48,853 bases of DNA. Source: an uncultured beta proteobacterium. Lineage in GTDB: Bacteria > Pseudomonadota > Gammaproteobacteria > Burkholderiales > Burkholderiaceae_C. The stretch spans positions 1 through 48,853 of the forward strand of contig CAIJPE010000323.1 of NCBI GenBank assembly GCA_903822435.1. Direction: 5' to 3'. Under the pieces are notes generated by a model. That model was not told where the DNA came from, searched no databases, and was given only the letters and a program-made list of their open reading frames with translations. The translations under genes were made by a program, and so were the position numbers. Below, piece by piece: positions 23,762 to 32,956 of the stretch. Position 1 is the first letter of the stretch. The number at the start of each line of letters is the position of its first letter.

Positions 23762-24700
23762 GGGGGTGGCTCCATCGGTGCGGGGGTGATGCTGCGGGCT
23801 GGCTGAAGGGCGGCCAGCAGGTCGTCCTCGACCACCCACAGGCGGTCCTGGCCCCAGACCGCGGGCCGGTCGTCCACCCGGAACGAGGGCACGCCCCACA
23901 GGCCTGCGTCCAGCAACGCGGTCCGGTGGCCCTCGGCCACGGCGCGCCAGGCGATGTCGGCTTGCGCCGCCTCGACCTGGGCCGGCGTCAGGCCGGCTCG
24001 CCGGGTGATGTTCAGCAGGCCGCCCGTGCTGCCCGCATCCACGCCGTCGGCAAACACGCCTTGCAGGAACGACTCGGCCAAGGCCGGGCCCCGACCCAGG
24101 CCGATGGCGTGGTGGAGCAGCGCCAGGCCACGCTCGGTGGGCTCGCCAACGGGGTCGACGATGCAGCCGAAGGGCAGGCCCAGGCGCTCGGCTTCGCGCT
24201 TCGCATCGCGCACGATGTACAGGCGCCTGGCGCGCAGTACCGGCAGCCCGCGCATGACCATCGGCAGCACGAAGCACAGGTGCAGGTCGGCCCCGTAGTG
24301 CTCGGCCAGCCTGCGCACCGGGGCAGCGGCGAGGTAGGTGTAGGGGCTGCGCAGCGACAGGTAGAAGCGCAACTGCGGCTGGCGGGCGGCAGGCGGTGGC
24401 CGCTGCCATTGCAGCGGGGGTGGCGGCGCCAGCTGCGCTGCCGGCGTGCCCACGGCCAGGCCGGCCTGCACGAGCCGCGCTTCGAGGTGATGCAACCGGT
24501 CCACGCCCCAGTACCACTCGCCTTCGAAATGGAAGGTGGCGCCCAGGTAGTGGCCCAGCCGCGCGCGCAGGGTCGCCCCGTCCTTCAGCGCCTGCGGCCG
24601 CGCGCCGCCGCGCCTGGGCAGCCCGCCGCCGCTCGCGCAGCCCCGGGCTGGTCAGCAGGCGGCTGACACGGCGGCTGATCCAGGCCTTCAGGAAGCGCAT
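23758..24700 (-). pseudogene. DsbA-family (HCCA isomerase-like) protein with internal deletion and frameshift
   Basis: The start MRFLKAWISRRVSRLLTSPG (from 24700) is open only to about 24600. A different frame then continues LKDGATLRARLGHYLGATFH and EGEWYWGVDRLHHLEA, followed by a complete thioredoxin-fold DSBA-like domain (LRFYLSLRSPYTYLAAAP, about 180 residues, GVPSFRVDD near the end). Relatives I recall carry two such domains in about 420 residues, so most of the first domain is missing and the joint is out of frame. A GTG at 24504 could start a 248-residue product with the second domain only. Stop and sulfatase start overlap (23758-23761). Confidence 0.72.
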
Positions 24701-24713
24701 GTCCGGGGCTCGG

Positions 24714-25774
24714 TCAAAGGCGGCTGGCCATGTTCACGGCGGTGCTGCCCGCCGGCATGCTGATCCAGTCGCCATCGGTGCCGATGCGAAGTGCGCCGCC
24801 ATACACCTGGCTCACGCCCTGCAGGAACAGCGGCTCCAGGCCGGTGTTGGGCAGCGGCGGCACGATGTGGTGGTAGACCAGCGCCTTCACGCCGGCTGCC
24901 TGCGCGATCTGCCCGGCCTCCACCGGCGTGGTGTGGTAATTCAGCACGTCGTCCATGATGCCCGCCAGGTTGTTGCGGCCTGCGCCGCAGAAGCCCTGTT
25001 CCAGCACGGCCAGCAGCTCGGGCGACAGGGCCTCGTGCAGCAGCAGGTGATGACCAGGCTGCGGTCCTTGTAGCGGAAGCGGTAGCCCACGGCCGGCCGC
25101 ACCGGCCCGTGATCGACCCGGAAGGCCACGACCTCCAGATCGGGCTCGGCGATGAGCACCACGTGGGCGCCGTCGGCCGGCAGCTCAAAAGGCACGGCCC
25201 GGGCGCCGAAGCCTGCGGGCGGCGCCACCGCAGCCGTGTGGTGGGCCGTGCGCCAGCCGCTGTCGGGGGTGTAGGCCTGCACGAAACCCTGCACCACCGA
25301 TTCCAGCGCTTCGGGTGCCCGGCTGCCGGGGTCCGCATGCGGGCCGTGGATCGGCAGTGGCGTCGAGGCGGTCCGCTGGATCCAGCGCCGGAGCATCAGC
25401 TCGCCCAGGCCGTCGATGTGGTCGGAGTGGTAATGCGTGAGGAAGACGGCTTCGATCTGCCCGGCGTTCAGCCGCATCCGGGCCAACGTACGGGCCGCAC
25501 CCGAGCCGGCATCCACCACGAACATGCGACGCCCGGCCACCACCACCGTGCAGGGGCCCCCGCGGTGCTCGTCGGGAAAGGGCGAGCCGGCTCCGCACAG
25601 GCCTGCGTGCAGCCCGTCGGGCAGGCCGGCCAGTGGGTCGGCCACGGCTGACATGGCTTTCACCTGCCGAGACATCAGGGCCAGCGTGATGGCGCCGCGC
25701 TGCCACCACGCGGCCCCTGCCGCCACGGCCAGGACGGCGAACAGCACCCAGACCCAACGAGCAGCGGTCTTCAT
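24714..25774 (-). pseudogene. MBL-fold hydrolase (RNase Z/arylsulfatase-like) with frameshifting deletion
   Basis: The N-terminal part has a membrane anchor (residues about 5-25: WVWVLFAVLAVAAGAAWW), VVDAGSGAARTL and the metal motif THYHSDHIDGL. It runs in frame to FRYKDRSLVIT at about 25050. The sequence then continues in another frame as LLLHEALSPELLAVLEQG through VYHHIVPPLPN to the natural end. Comparing with the fold, the expected metal-ligand stretch just after VI(T/S) (G-D-T and following residues, perhaps 15-20) is missing at about 25045-25055, so the lesion is a small deletion that also shifts frame. It is the first gene of the operon that runs into the DsbA-like gene 13 bases later. 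Confidence 0.78.
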
Positions 25775-25975
25775 GCGGGTGGCTTCCTCGACAGCAGCCG
25801 GACCGGCGGCCTGGGGGCACGGCGCCCAGACCCATCCTGCAGTCTGGATGATGCGGTCCGCCGGATACCGGTGCGATCCGGACTCATCCGCTTGCGCCAG
25901 TGGGGGGGGTTATGGCGCTGCCTGTGCCAATAGACGGCGTGGCGGCCCCGTCCACGGCGCGGTCCGGCGCCCCGT

Positions 25976-26003
25976 GGAAATGCCGGCCGGGCGGGAATAT
26001 GCC
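25976..26003 (+). promoter_or_regulatory. Possible ECF-type promoter in the 294-base gap before the phosphoesterase operon
   Basis: The gap 25775-26068 separates the broken operon from the phosphoesterase. GGAAAT (25976-25981) and TATGCC (25998-26003) are 16 bases apart, in the style of ECF-sigma promoters, about 65 bases before the ATG. Since the operon encodes its own ECF factor, autoregulation would fit. An inverted repeat GCCTGG/CCAGGC lies just after it. Weak evidence; nothing else is recognisable in the gap. Confidence 0.25.
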
Positions 26004-26068
26004 GAACCCGGGCCTGGTATTCCCAGGCTGGGGCCGCCCATCCGGGCCGGCGACGAAAGGGGACTGCC

Positions 26069-27250
26069 ATGCACCGTCGCGACTTCCTTCACCTGGCCGC
26101 CTTCGGGGGCGGTGCGGTCTGCTCCGCGGGCCTGGCCGGTTGCGCCACCGGCAGCCGCCCTGGGGCCGCGGACTTTCACTTCGTGCAGCTGTCGGACGTG
26201 CACTGGGGCTTCAAGGGGCCGCCCAACCCCGATGCCCAAGGCACCTTGCCCAAGGCCGTGGCGGCGGTCAACGCCCTGGCCTCGGCGCCTGACTTCATCG
26301 TCTTCACCGGGGATCTCACCCACACCACCGACGACCCGGTGGAGCGGCGCCGCCGGATGGCCGAGTTCAAGCAGATCGTCTCGGGCCTGGCCGTGAAGGA
26401 CGTGCGCTTCATGCCCGGCGAGCACGATGCCGCGCTGGACCGCGGCGCGGCCTTCAAGGAGTTCTTCGGCCCCACCTACTACAGCTTCGATCACAAGGGC
26501 GTGCACTTCATCGCGCTGGACAACGTCTCGGACTCGGGCACCAAGCTCGGCGCCGAGCAGATCGAGTGGCTGCGCGCCGACCTGGCCAACCGACCGTTGG
26601 ACGTGCCCGTGGTCGTGCTGGCCCACCGGCCGCTGTTCGATCTGGTGCCCAAGTGGGACTGGCACACCCGCGACGGTGCCGAAGCCCTCGCGTTGCTCAT
26701 GCCCCATCCGAACGTGACCGTCTTCTTCGGCCACATCCACCAGGAACTGCACCGAAGCACCGGGCACATCGCGCACCACTCGGCCAAGTCGCTGATCTTC
26801 CCGCTGCCCGCGCCCGGCACGGCCGAGCGCCCCGTCGCTCTGCCGTGGGACCCCGCGGCGCCATACCGCGGCCTGGGCTGGCGCGAAGTGACAGCCCAGA
26901 CGGCCGCGGCTCCGGCCGTCATCGAGCACGCCGTGCAAGGTGCGGTGCTGCCGGCGCAGCCCGTGGCCCAGGCCGCACGGGAGATCGAGCTGCTGGCGCA
27001 ACGCTTTCGATTCACCCCGTCCGGCATCACATTGCGGGTTGGCGAACCGGTGGTGCTGCTGATAGGCTCGCTGGACTTCACGCACGGGTTCCACATTCCC
27101 GATCTCGACGTGCGGGCCGACCTGGTCCCTGGGCGCATCACCCGGGTCGCCATCACGCCCAAGTTGGCGGGGGTGCTGGCATTTGCCTGCGACAACTTCT
27201 GCGGCGACCACCACGAAGAGATGCATGGCCAATTCACCGTCACGGCCTGA
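26069..27250 (+). CDS. Tat-type lipoprotein: metallophosphoesterase fused to a CuA-like cupredoxin domain
   Basis: This protein is 393 residues long. The N-terminus MHRRDFLHLAAFGG has a twin arginine and ends in lipobox LAGC (Cys25), so a Tat-exported lipoprotein is likely. Residues about 36-270 form a calcineurin-like phosphoesterase: SDVHWG (Asp43, His45), FTGDLTH (Asp82), PGEHD (117-120; Glu replaces the usual Asn of GNHD), LAHRPLF and FGHIHQ. Residues about 305-393 resemble the periplasmic domain of cytochrome oxidase subunit II: THGFHIPDLDVRAD with His339, then CDNFCGDHHEEM giving Cys374, Cys378, His382 and Met385, the exact C-x3-C-x3-H-x2-M CuA pattern. ECF sigma and anti-sigma genes follow. 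Function unknown. Confidence 0.88.
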   Translation: MHRRDFLHLAAFGGGAVCSAGLAGCATGSRPGAADFHFVQLSDVHWGFKGPPNPDAQGTLPKAVAAVNALASAPDFIVFTGDLTHTTDDPVERRRRMAEFKQIVSGLAVKDVRFMPGEHDAALDRGAAFKEFFGPTYYSFDHKGVHFIALDNVSDSGTKLGAEQIEWLRADLANRPLDVPVVVLAHRPLFDLVPKWDWHTRDGAEALALLMPHPNVTVFFGHIHQELHRSTGHIAHHSAKSLIFPLPAPGTAERPVALPWDPAAPYRGLGWREVTAQTAAAPAVIEHAVQGAVLPAQPVAQAAREIELLAQRFRFTPSGITLRVGEPVVLLIGSLDFTHGFHIPDLDVRADLVPGRITRVAITPKLAGVLAFACDNFCGDHHEEMHGQFTVTA

Positions 27251-27262
27251 GCCGCTGCGCCT

Positions 27263-27784
27263 GTGAGCGCAGGCTTCGAGGCCGCCGTGCTGCCCCTGCT
27301 CGACGCGGGGCACAACCTGGCGCGCTGGCTGCTGCGCGACGACGCCGCCGCCGAAGACGCGGTGCAGGAGTCGGTGCTGCGGGCGTTGCGCTACTTTCAT
27401 GCGCTGGAGGGGACGCAGGCCCGGCCCTGGTTCCTGGGGATCGTGCGCAACACCTGCTTCACCCAACTCGAACGGCAGCGCGGCCGCCGCGAGTTGGGCG
27501 GCTTGGACGAAGATGAACTGGATCTGATCCAATTCGACCTGGGCCGGCACACGCCCGACGCCGCCGCGGCGCTGGGCATGCGCCAGGAGCGCGTGCTGGT
27601 GGACGCCGCCATCCGTGCGCTGTCGCCGCCGCTGCGCGAGGTGATCGTGCTGCGCGAACTCGAAGGCCTGGAATACCGCGAGATCGCCGAGATCGCCGGC
27701 GTTCCCATCGGCACCGTGATGTCGCGGCTGTCGCGCGCACGGGCCCGTCTGAAGACCCTGCTGGCCAAGGCCGGATTGCCATGA
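27263..27784 (+). CDS. ECF-family RNA polymerase sigma factor
   Basis: This 173-residue sigma-70 family factor has region 2 at about residues 15-75 (LLRDDAAAEDAVQESVLRAL, ARPWFLGIVRNTC) and region 4 at about 115-165 (LSPPLREVIVLRELEGLEYR, EIAGVPIGTVMSRLSRARAR). The start is GTG, 12 bases after the phosphoesterase stop. The stop overlaps the anti-sigma ATG (27781-27784). It probably activates this operon in response to a cell-envelope or redox/metal signal; the CuA domain of the first gene hints at copper or oxidant stress, which is inference. Confidence 0.93.
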   Translation: MSAGFEAAVLPLLDAGHNLARWLLRDDAAAEDAVQESVLRALRYFHALEGTQARPWFLGIVRNTCFTQLERQRGRRELGGLDEDELDLIQFDLGRHTPDAAAALGMRQERVLVDAAIRALSPPLREVIVLRELEGLEYREIAEIAGVPIGTVMSRLSRARARLKTLLAKAGLP

Positions 27785-28467
27785 ACGACGACGACCTGAC
27801 CCGTGTGCTGCAAGAGCACGCCAGCCGCCACCCTGCCGGGGATCGGCTGCGGGCGGCGGTGCGCACGCACATCGCGCTGCACGCCGCCACGCACGAGGGC
27901 GGTGCCGAGGCTGCGGCGCGGCCGGCGCGGGTGGCCTGGTGGCGCCGCTGGCCCGCTGCCGGCGGATTCGCGGCGGGCGTGGCCCTGACATGCGCGGTGC
28001 TGCTGCTCGGCCCGCGCTGGGCGCGCGAAGAAGCGCTGCCCGCGCAGCTGGTGGCAGCCCATGTGCACGCCTTGCAGGTCGGACCGCTGTTCGAGGTGGC
28101 TTCCAGCGACCGCCACACCGTCAAGCCCTGGTTCCAGGGCCGCATCGACTACGCGCCCACCGTGCCCGACGACCTCCGGCCGCAGGGCTTTGCCTTGCTG
28201 GGCGGGCGGGTGCAGGTCATCGACGGGAGGCCCACGGCAGCACTTGCCTACCAGGCCCGCCTGCACATGATCGACTTGTTCCTGTGGCCCAGCGATCGCG
28301 GTTCGCCCCCCGAGCGCCTGCATCGCCGGGGCTTCAGCATGGTGCGATGGGGCGATGGCGCGATGCAGTACTGGGCCGTCTCCGACATGGACGGCGCCGA
28401 GCTCGAGCGCTTCGCGGCCGCGTGGCGGACCGCGGCCGCCGCTCCTGCTCCCGCGCTCCGGCCCTGA
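27781..28467 (+). CDS. Membrane-anchored anti-sigma factor
   Basis: This 228-residue protein is coupled to the ECF gene. An N-terminal cytoplasmic helix region (MNDDDLTRVLQEHASRHPAG, about 1-50) precedes one transmembrane segment (about 59-77, AAGGFAAGVALTCAVLLLG) and a periplasmic domain of about 150 residues containing KPWFQGRIDYAPTVPDDL. That last motif is typical of anti-sigma factors paired with this ECF type. There is no HxxxCxxC zinc motif. It should hold the sigma factor at the membrane until a periplasmic signal releases it. Confidence 0.85.
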   Translation: MNDDDLTRVLQEHASRHPAGDRLRAAVRTHIALHAATHEGGAEAAARPARVAWWRRWPAAGGFAAGVALTCAVLLLGPRWAREEALPAQLVAAHVHALQVGPLFEVASSDRHTVKPWFQGRIDYAPTVPDDLRPQGFALLGGRVQVIDGRPTAALAYQARLHMIDLFLWPSDRGSPPERLHRRGFSMVRWGDGAMQYWAVSDMDGAELERFAAAWRTAAAAPAPALRP

Positions 28468-28487
28468 GCTGCACGCCCGGCTTCCTT

Positions 28488-28511
28488 GCGCGGGGGCCCG
28501 CGCTTTTTCTT
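28488..28511 (+). terminator. Rho-independent terminator after the ECF operon
   Basis: GCGCGGG (28488-28494) and CCCGCGC (28497-28503) form a perfect stem (six pairs with a four-base loop is the realistic fold), immediately followed by TTTTTCTT. It lies 21 bases after the anti-sigma stop. This is the clearest intrinsic terminator in the window. Confidence 0.85.
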
Positions 28512-28583
28512 GAGCTTGCGCAGCGCGATCAGCAGGCTCGACGTGAGGCAGTTGCCGATGGACATCACCAGCAACCGCGCCGA

Positions 28584-29246
28584 TCAGCCATTGGGCAACC
28601 CCGTGCCAGGCTGGGCCCGCTCCTGCATCTGCGCCGAACCGAGCACCCGAACGCCGGGCCGGGCGTTGGCGACGGCAAGGAGCATTTCGCGGGCGACCAC
28701 GCTGGCTTCGATCGGTCGCCAGGCCTTGGGGATCCATCGCGCCAGCGGGCGGGTCAGCGCCAGCGCCAGCCGCTCGCCCGCGCGGGGCGGCTGCTGCAAT
28801 GAGTCGCGGTCGCCGGCCAGCAGCGAGGGGCGGGCCAGCACCACGCTCTCGAATCCGAGGGACGAAACCGCGGCCTCCATCTCGCCCTTGATGCGGCTGT
28901 AGCCGGTGCTGGAGCGGGCGTTGGCGCCCAGGGCCGACACCACCGCCAGCCGCGTGGCACCGGCCTGCCGTGCCGCCCTGGCGAAGGCCACCACGGCGTC
29001 CAGATCCACGGCACGCAGCCCGGCCAGCGAGCCGGCCACGGCCGTGGTGGTACCCAGGCAGCAGAAGGCCACCTCGGCCTGGGGCAGCGCCGGCAGGTGG
29101 GCGTAGTCCACCACCAGCGTGCGGCACAACGGCCCGGGCGGCGGGACGGCGCGGCGCACCAGCATCACCAGCGTGCCGGGCCCGGGCCATTGCCGCGCGA
29201 TCTCGCGGCCGATCAGGCCGGTGGCGCCAGCCAGCAGAGCTGTCAT
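28584..29246 (-). CDS. NAD(P)-binding Rossmann-fold protein (atypical SDR, NAD(P)H-binding family)
   Basis: This 220-residue protein starts with a dinucleotide motif, [58 protein letters not shown] (the Ser-x-Y-x3-K region) and [11 protein letters not shown] follow, a pattern of the YwnB/HTATIP2-like atypical reductases. The ATG at 29246 is preferred over one 15 codons upstream because GGAGG lies nine bases before it. It is convergent with the anti-sigma gene and divergent from the aminotransferase. The substrate is unknown. Confidence 0.82.
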   Translation of the reverse strand: MTALLAGATGLIGREIARQWPGPGTLVMLVRRAVPPPGPLCRTLVVDYAHLPALPQAEVAFCCLGTTTAVAGSLAGLRAVDLDAVVAFARAARQAGATRLAVVSALGANARSSTGYSRIKGEMEAAVSSLGFESVVLARPSLLAGDRDSLQQPPRAGERLALALTRPLARWIPKAWRPIEASVVAREMLLAVANARPGVRVLGSAQMQERAQPGTGLPNG

Positions 29247-29350
29247 CGCTTCGAACCTCCATGGAGTGGGTCGGTCAGCAGGGAGTGTCACTCAAACCCC
29301 TTCATTCGCCCCCACGGGCCGGCCCCGGCTCTGGCAAGCTCGCGACCACG

Positions 29351-30526
29351 ATGCCCAACCCCGACTTCAACCCCCGCGTGGCCGCGCTGGCCGTGCCACC
29401 CATTCCGGCCATCAGGGCCTGGGCCCAGGCCTACGACGGCCGCCAGGGTCCGCTCATCGACCTGTCCCAGGCCGCGCCCGGCTACCCACCGCATCCCCGC
29501 CTGCTGGCGGCGCTGGAAGAAGCGGACGGTTCGGCCGAACTGGCGGGCTACGGCCCCATCGAAGGCGATGGCCTTCTGCGCGCAGCCTGTGCACAAGCCC
29601 ACAACAGCCTGTACCTCAGCGACCTGGAGGCCGCCGACGTGCATATCACCGCCGGGTGCAACCAGGCCTTTGCCGCCGCCGTGCTGGCCCTGGTGGCGCC
29701 CGGCCACAGCGTGGCGCTGCTCAGCCCCTGCTACTTCAACCACCGCACCACGCTGGCCATGCTGGGCGTGTGCTGCAAGCTGGTGGCTTGCCGGGCCGAA
29801 CGGGGCTTCGTGCCCGACCTGGCCGACATCGACGCGGCGCTGGATGGCCGCGTGGGCGCGCTGGTTCTGGTCACCCCGAACAACCCGACGGGCGCCATCT
29901 ATCCGCCGGCCTTGATGCGAGCGGTTGCCGCGCTGTGCCGCGAGCGCGGGGTGTGGCTGCTGCTGGACGAGACCTACCGCGACTTCCTGCCCGATGCCGG
30001 AGTGCCGCCGCACGGCCTGTTCGCCGACACCACCTGGCGCAGCCGCGTGGTGGGGCTCTACAGCTACTCGAAGTCGTTCTGCATCCCGGGCCACCGTCTC
30101 GGTGCGCTGATGGGCGGCCCTGCCGTGATCGGGCAGGTGGCCAAGGTCATGGACAACCTGCAGATCTGCGCGCCACGGCCCGCGCAACAGGCGGTGGCGC
30201 GCTGCCTGAAAGGCCTTGCGGACTGGCGCGAATCCAACCGCCAGGAGATCCTGCGCCGCGCGGCCGCTTTCCGCGATGCCCTGGCGGCTGCAGCAGGCTG
30301 GCAGCTGGAGGCCATCGGCGCCTACTTCGCGTACGTGAGGCACCCGATGGCCGGGCTGGGCGCCGAAGGCGTCGCGCAGCGCCTGGCCCTGGAGGCCGGC
30401 GTGCTCACCGTGCCGGGCAGTTGCTTCGGGCCGGGCCAGGAGCGCCATCTGCGCATGGCCTTTGCCAACGCCGATCTCCAGACGCTGGGCCAGTTGCCGG
30501 GCCGGCTGCGGCGGCTCGCGGCCTGA
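29351..30526 (+). CDS. PLP-dependent aminotransferase (class I/II)
   Basis: This fold-type I aminotransferase has 391 residues. Landmarks are [13 protein letters not shown] near the N-terminus, [37 protein letters not shown] (Asn contacting PLP), [10 protein letters not shown] (Asp contacting the pyridine nitrogen) and [15 protein letters not shown] with the Schiff-base lysine. A C-terminal Arg in HLRMAFAN would bind the substrate carboxylate. Relatives act on aromatic amino acids, aspartate or alanine; the specificity cannot be told. It stands alone, 47 bases ahead of the LacI-like start. Confidence 0.9.
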   Translation: MPNPDFNPRVAALAVPPIPAIRAWAQAYDGRQGPLIDLSQAAPGYPPHPRLLAALEEADGSAELAGYGPIEGDGLLRAACAQAHNSLYLSDLEAADVHITAGCNQAFAAAVLALVAPGHSVALLSPCYFNHRTTLAMLGVCCKLVACRAERGFVPDLADIDAALDGRVGALVLVTPNNPTGAIYPPALMRAVAALCRERGVWLLLDETYRDFLPDAGVPPHGLFADTTWRSRVVGLYSYSKSFCIPGHRLGALMGGPAVIGQVAKVMDNLQICAPRPAQQAVARCLKGLADWRESNRQEILRRAAAFRDALAAAAGWQLEAIGAYFAYVRHPMAGLGAEGVAQRLALEAGVLTVPGSCFGPGQERHLRMAFANADLQTLGQLPGRLRRLAA

Positions 30527-30542
30527 CCCAGGCGCTTGTTTT

Positions 30543-30556
30543 TGGTAGCGCTGCCA
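30543..30556. promoter_or_regulatory. LacI-family operator overlapping the promoter of the sugar-acid locus
   Basis: TGGTAGCGCTGCCA is a 14-base palindrome with one mismatched pair and the central CG typical of LacI/GntR-type operators. A probable -10 box TAGAAT (30563-30568) follows, which would put transcription start at or next to the ATG at 30574, giving a leaderless message. The regulator that would read it survives only as an N-terminal DNA-binding fragment in the next gene. Confidence 0.65.
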
Positions 30557-30573
30557 TCCTCTTAGAATGGGGC

Positions 30574-31163
30574 ATGGTCGACGAAGCAGGTCCAGCCCGG
30601 CGCGCGCGTCGCGGCAGCGGTGCCGTGACCCTGCACGATGTCGCCAAGCTGGCCGGCGTGGCGCCGATCACGGCATCACGTGCCGTCAACACACCGGCCC
30701 AGGTTTCCGAGGAAGTCCGCAAGAAGGTGCTCGATGCCATCGAGCGCACGGGCTACGTGCCCAACCGCCTGGCCGGCGGCCTGGCCTCCGCCCGCAGCCG
30801 CCTGGTGGCCGCGGTGGTGCCCACCATCGCGGGCCCGGTGTCCCTGCAAACCGTGCAGTCGCTGACCGCCCAGGCCATCGTGCGCCTGGCCGAGGCTGCC
30901 CACCGGCGCTACGGCTTCAACGACTTCAAACTCAAGGGTGGCGTGCTGCGCTGCGAGGAAGAGATCGAAGCCGTGCAGTCCCTGCACGAGCCACGTCACC
31001 GGGGCTCGGCGTGGAACTGGACATGGCCGAAGTGGAGAAGGCCCACCAGCTGTACCGCCAGCACGGGCGGGGTGCGCGGGACGATGCCGCCGCCATGCAA
31101 TACCTCATCCCGGCCTGGCGCTTCGACCCCAAGCGCCCGGCGCTGCACAGGGGACCCCGATGA
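30574..31163 (+). pseudogene. Deletion chimera: LacI regulator N-terminus joined to glucarate dehydratase fragments
   Basis: The first 85-95 codons are a LacI-family DNA-binding domain ([40 protein letters not shown]). At about 30860 the same frame switches to D-glucarate dehydratase ([39 protein letters not shown]). At about 30990-31000 a second joint changes frame and the GudD C-terminus follows ([36 protein letters not shown]), stopping at 31163. So the LacI effector domain, the GudD N-terminal half and the GudD active-site region are all gone. Read from 30574, translation stays open into garD as far as 31818. The old gudD stop still overlaps the garD ATG, a relic of the original operon. 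Confidence 0.85.
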
Positions 31164-32737
31164 CGTCCAACCCGCTGACCATCCGCATGCACGATCGCGA
31201 CAACGTCGCCATCGTGGCCAACGACGGCGGCCTGCCTGCCGGCGCGGTGCTCGCGTCCGGCCTCGTGTTGACCGATCGCGTGCCCCAGGGCCACAAGGTG
31301 GCGCTGGTGGATATCGCGCAGGGGGCGCCGGTGCTGCGCTACGGCATTCCCATCGGCCGTGCGATCAAGCGCGTCGCCGCCGGCAGCTGGGTGCACGAAC
31401 GGTTGCTGGCGTTGCCCGATGCCCGTTCGCTGGACGGTCTGCCCCTGGCCACCGTCAAGCCTGCAGGCCTGTCGCCGCTGGCCGGCTACACCTTCGAGGG
31501 CTACCGCAACGCCGACGGATCGGTGGGCACGCGCAACATCCTGGCCATCACGCAGACGGTGCAGTGCGTGGCCGGCGTCACCGATTTCGCGGTGCGGCGC
31601 ATCAGGGCCGAACTGCTGCCCCGCTACCCCAACGTGGACGACGTGGTGGCGCTCGAGCACGGCTACGGCTGCGGCGTGGCCATCGACGCTCCGGACGCCA
31701 TCGTGCCCATCCGCACTTTGCGCAACATCAGCCTGAACCCGAACTTCGGGGGCGAGGTGATGGTGGTCAGCCTGGGCTGCGAAAAGCTGCAGCCCGAGAG
31801 GCTTCTACCTCCGGGTAGCTTTTCTATCGTCGATGCGCGAAGCGGGGCCGATGCCGGGCAGGGCGCCGAAGCGGCGCTCGACGTGGTGTGCCTGCAGGAC
31901 GAAGCCCACGTGGGCTTCATGTCGATGGTGGACTCGATCGTGCGGCAGGCCGAAGGGCATCTGGCGCGCCTGGACGGCCGCCGGCGCGAGACCGTGCCCG
32001 CCAGCGAACTGGTGGTGGGCGTGCAGTGCGGCGGCAGCGATGCGTTCTCGGGCGTCACGGCCAACCCCGCCGTGGGCTTCTGCACCGACCTGCTGGTACG
32101 GGCCGGCGCCAGCGTGATGTTTTCCGAGACCACCGAGGTGCGCGACGGCATCGAGCAACTGACTGCGCGCGCCACCACGCCCGAGGTGGCCCAGGCCATG
32201 ATCCGGGAGATGGCCTGGTACGACGCCTACCTGCATCGCGGCAGTGCCGACCGCAGCGCCAACACCACGCCCGGCAACAAGCAGGGCGGCTTGTCCAACA
32301 TCGTCGAGAAGGCCATGGGCTCGATCGTCAAGTCCGGCTCGGCCCCCATTTCCAGTGTGCTGGCGCCGGGCGAGAAGCTCAAGGCCAAGGGCCTTTGCTA
32401 CGCCGCCACGCCCGCCAGCGACTTCATCTGCGGCACGCTGCAACTGGCCGCGGGCATGAACCTGCACGTCTTCACCACCGGCCGCGGCAGCCCTTACGGC
32501 CTGGCGGCCGTGCCGGTGATCAAGGTGGCCACCCGCACCGATCTGGCCCGCCGCTGGCATGACCTGATGGACGTCAACGCCGGCCGCATCGCCGACGGCA
32601 CGGCCAGCATCGAGGAGGTGGGCTGGGACCTCTTCCACCTGATGCTGGAGGTGGCCAGTGGCCGCAGGAAGACCTGGGCCGAGCACTGGAAGCTGCACAA
32701 CGCGCTCGTGCTGTTCAACCCGGCGCCGGTGACCTGA
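31160..32737 (+). CDS. garD: Galactarate dehydratase
   Basis: This 525-residue enzyme dehydrates D-galactarate to 5-keto-4-deoxy-glucarate. Domain order is a short SAF domain (about residues 1-100: [20 protein letters not shown]) followed by the UxaA/GarD catalytic region ([85 protein letters not shown]). Length and motifs look complete. The ATG overlaps the TGA of the gudD remnant, so its translation was once coupled to gudD and may now be impaired or depend on the out-of-frame chimera upstream. No aldolase or transporter for the pathway is in the window. Confidence 0.93.
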   Translation: MTSNPLTIRMHDRDNVAIVANDGGLPAGAVLASGLVLTDRVPQGHKVALVDIAQGAPVLRYGIPIGRAIKRVAAGSWVHERLLALPDARSLDGLPLATVKPAGLSPLAGYTFEGYRNADGSVGTRNILAITQTVQCVAGVTDFAVRRIRAELLPRYPNVDDVVALEHGYGCGVAIDAPDAIVPIRTLRNISLNPNFGGEVMVVSLGCEKLQPERLLPPGSFSIVDARSGADAGQGAEAALDVVCLQDEAHVGFMSMVDSIVRQAEGHLARLDGRRRETVPASELVVGVQCGGSDAFSGVTANPAVGFCTDLLVRAGASVMFSETTEVRDGIEQLTARATTPEVAQAMIREMAWYDAYLHRGSADRSANTTPGNKQGGLSNIVEKAMGSIVKSGSAPISSVLAPGEKLKAKGLCYAATPASDFICGTLQLAAGMNLHVFTTGRGSPYGLAAVPVIKVATRTDLARRWHDLMDVNAGRIADGTASIEEVGWDLFHLMLEVASGRRKTWAEHWKLHNALVLFNPAPVT

Positions 32738-32956
32738 AGGCGGCCACCCGCCGTGCGGGGTGGGCCGGCGGCCGATCCTGGCCGCGCCATCTGCGCCCGG
32801 GATGCCATTGCCGCAGGTGCTCCCGGGCGTGGGCGAAGGATCCGGGTCGTCCGCGCTCGATTCGGTGAACCCATCCTTGAGGTTGGCCCCGGATCGGGGG
32901 TGCCGAAACAAAGCAGCAAGACGCGGCTGACCGCTTGCGCCTTAGACTTTGTGGCC

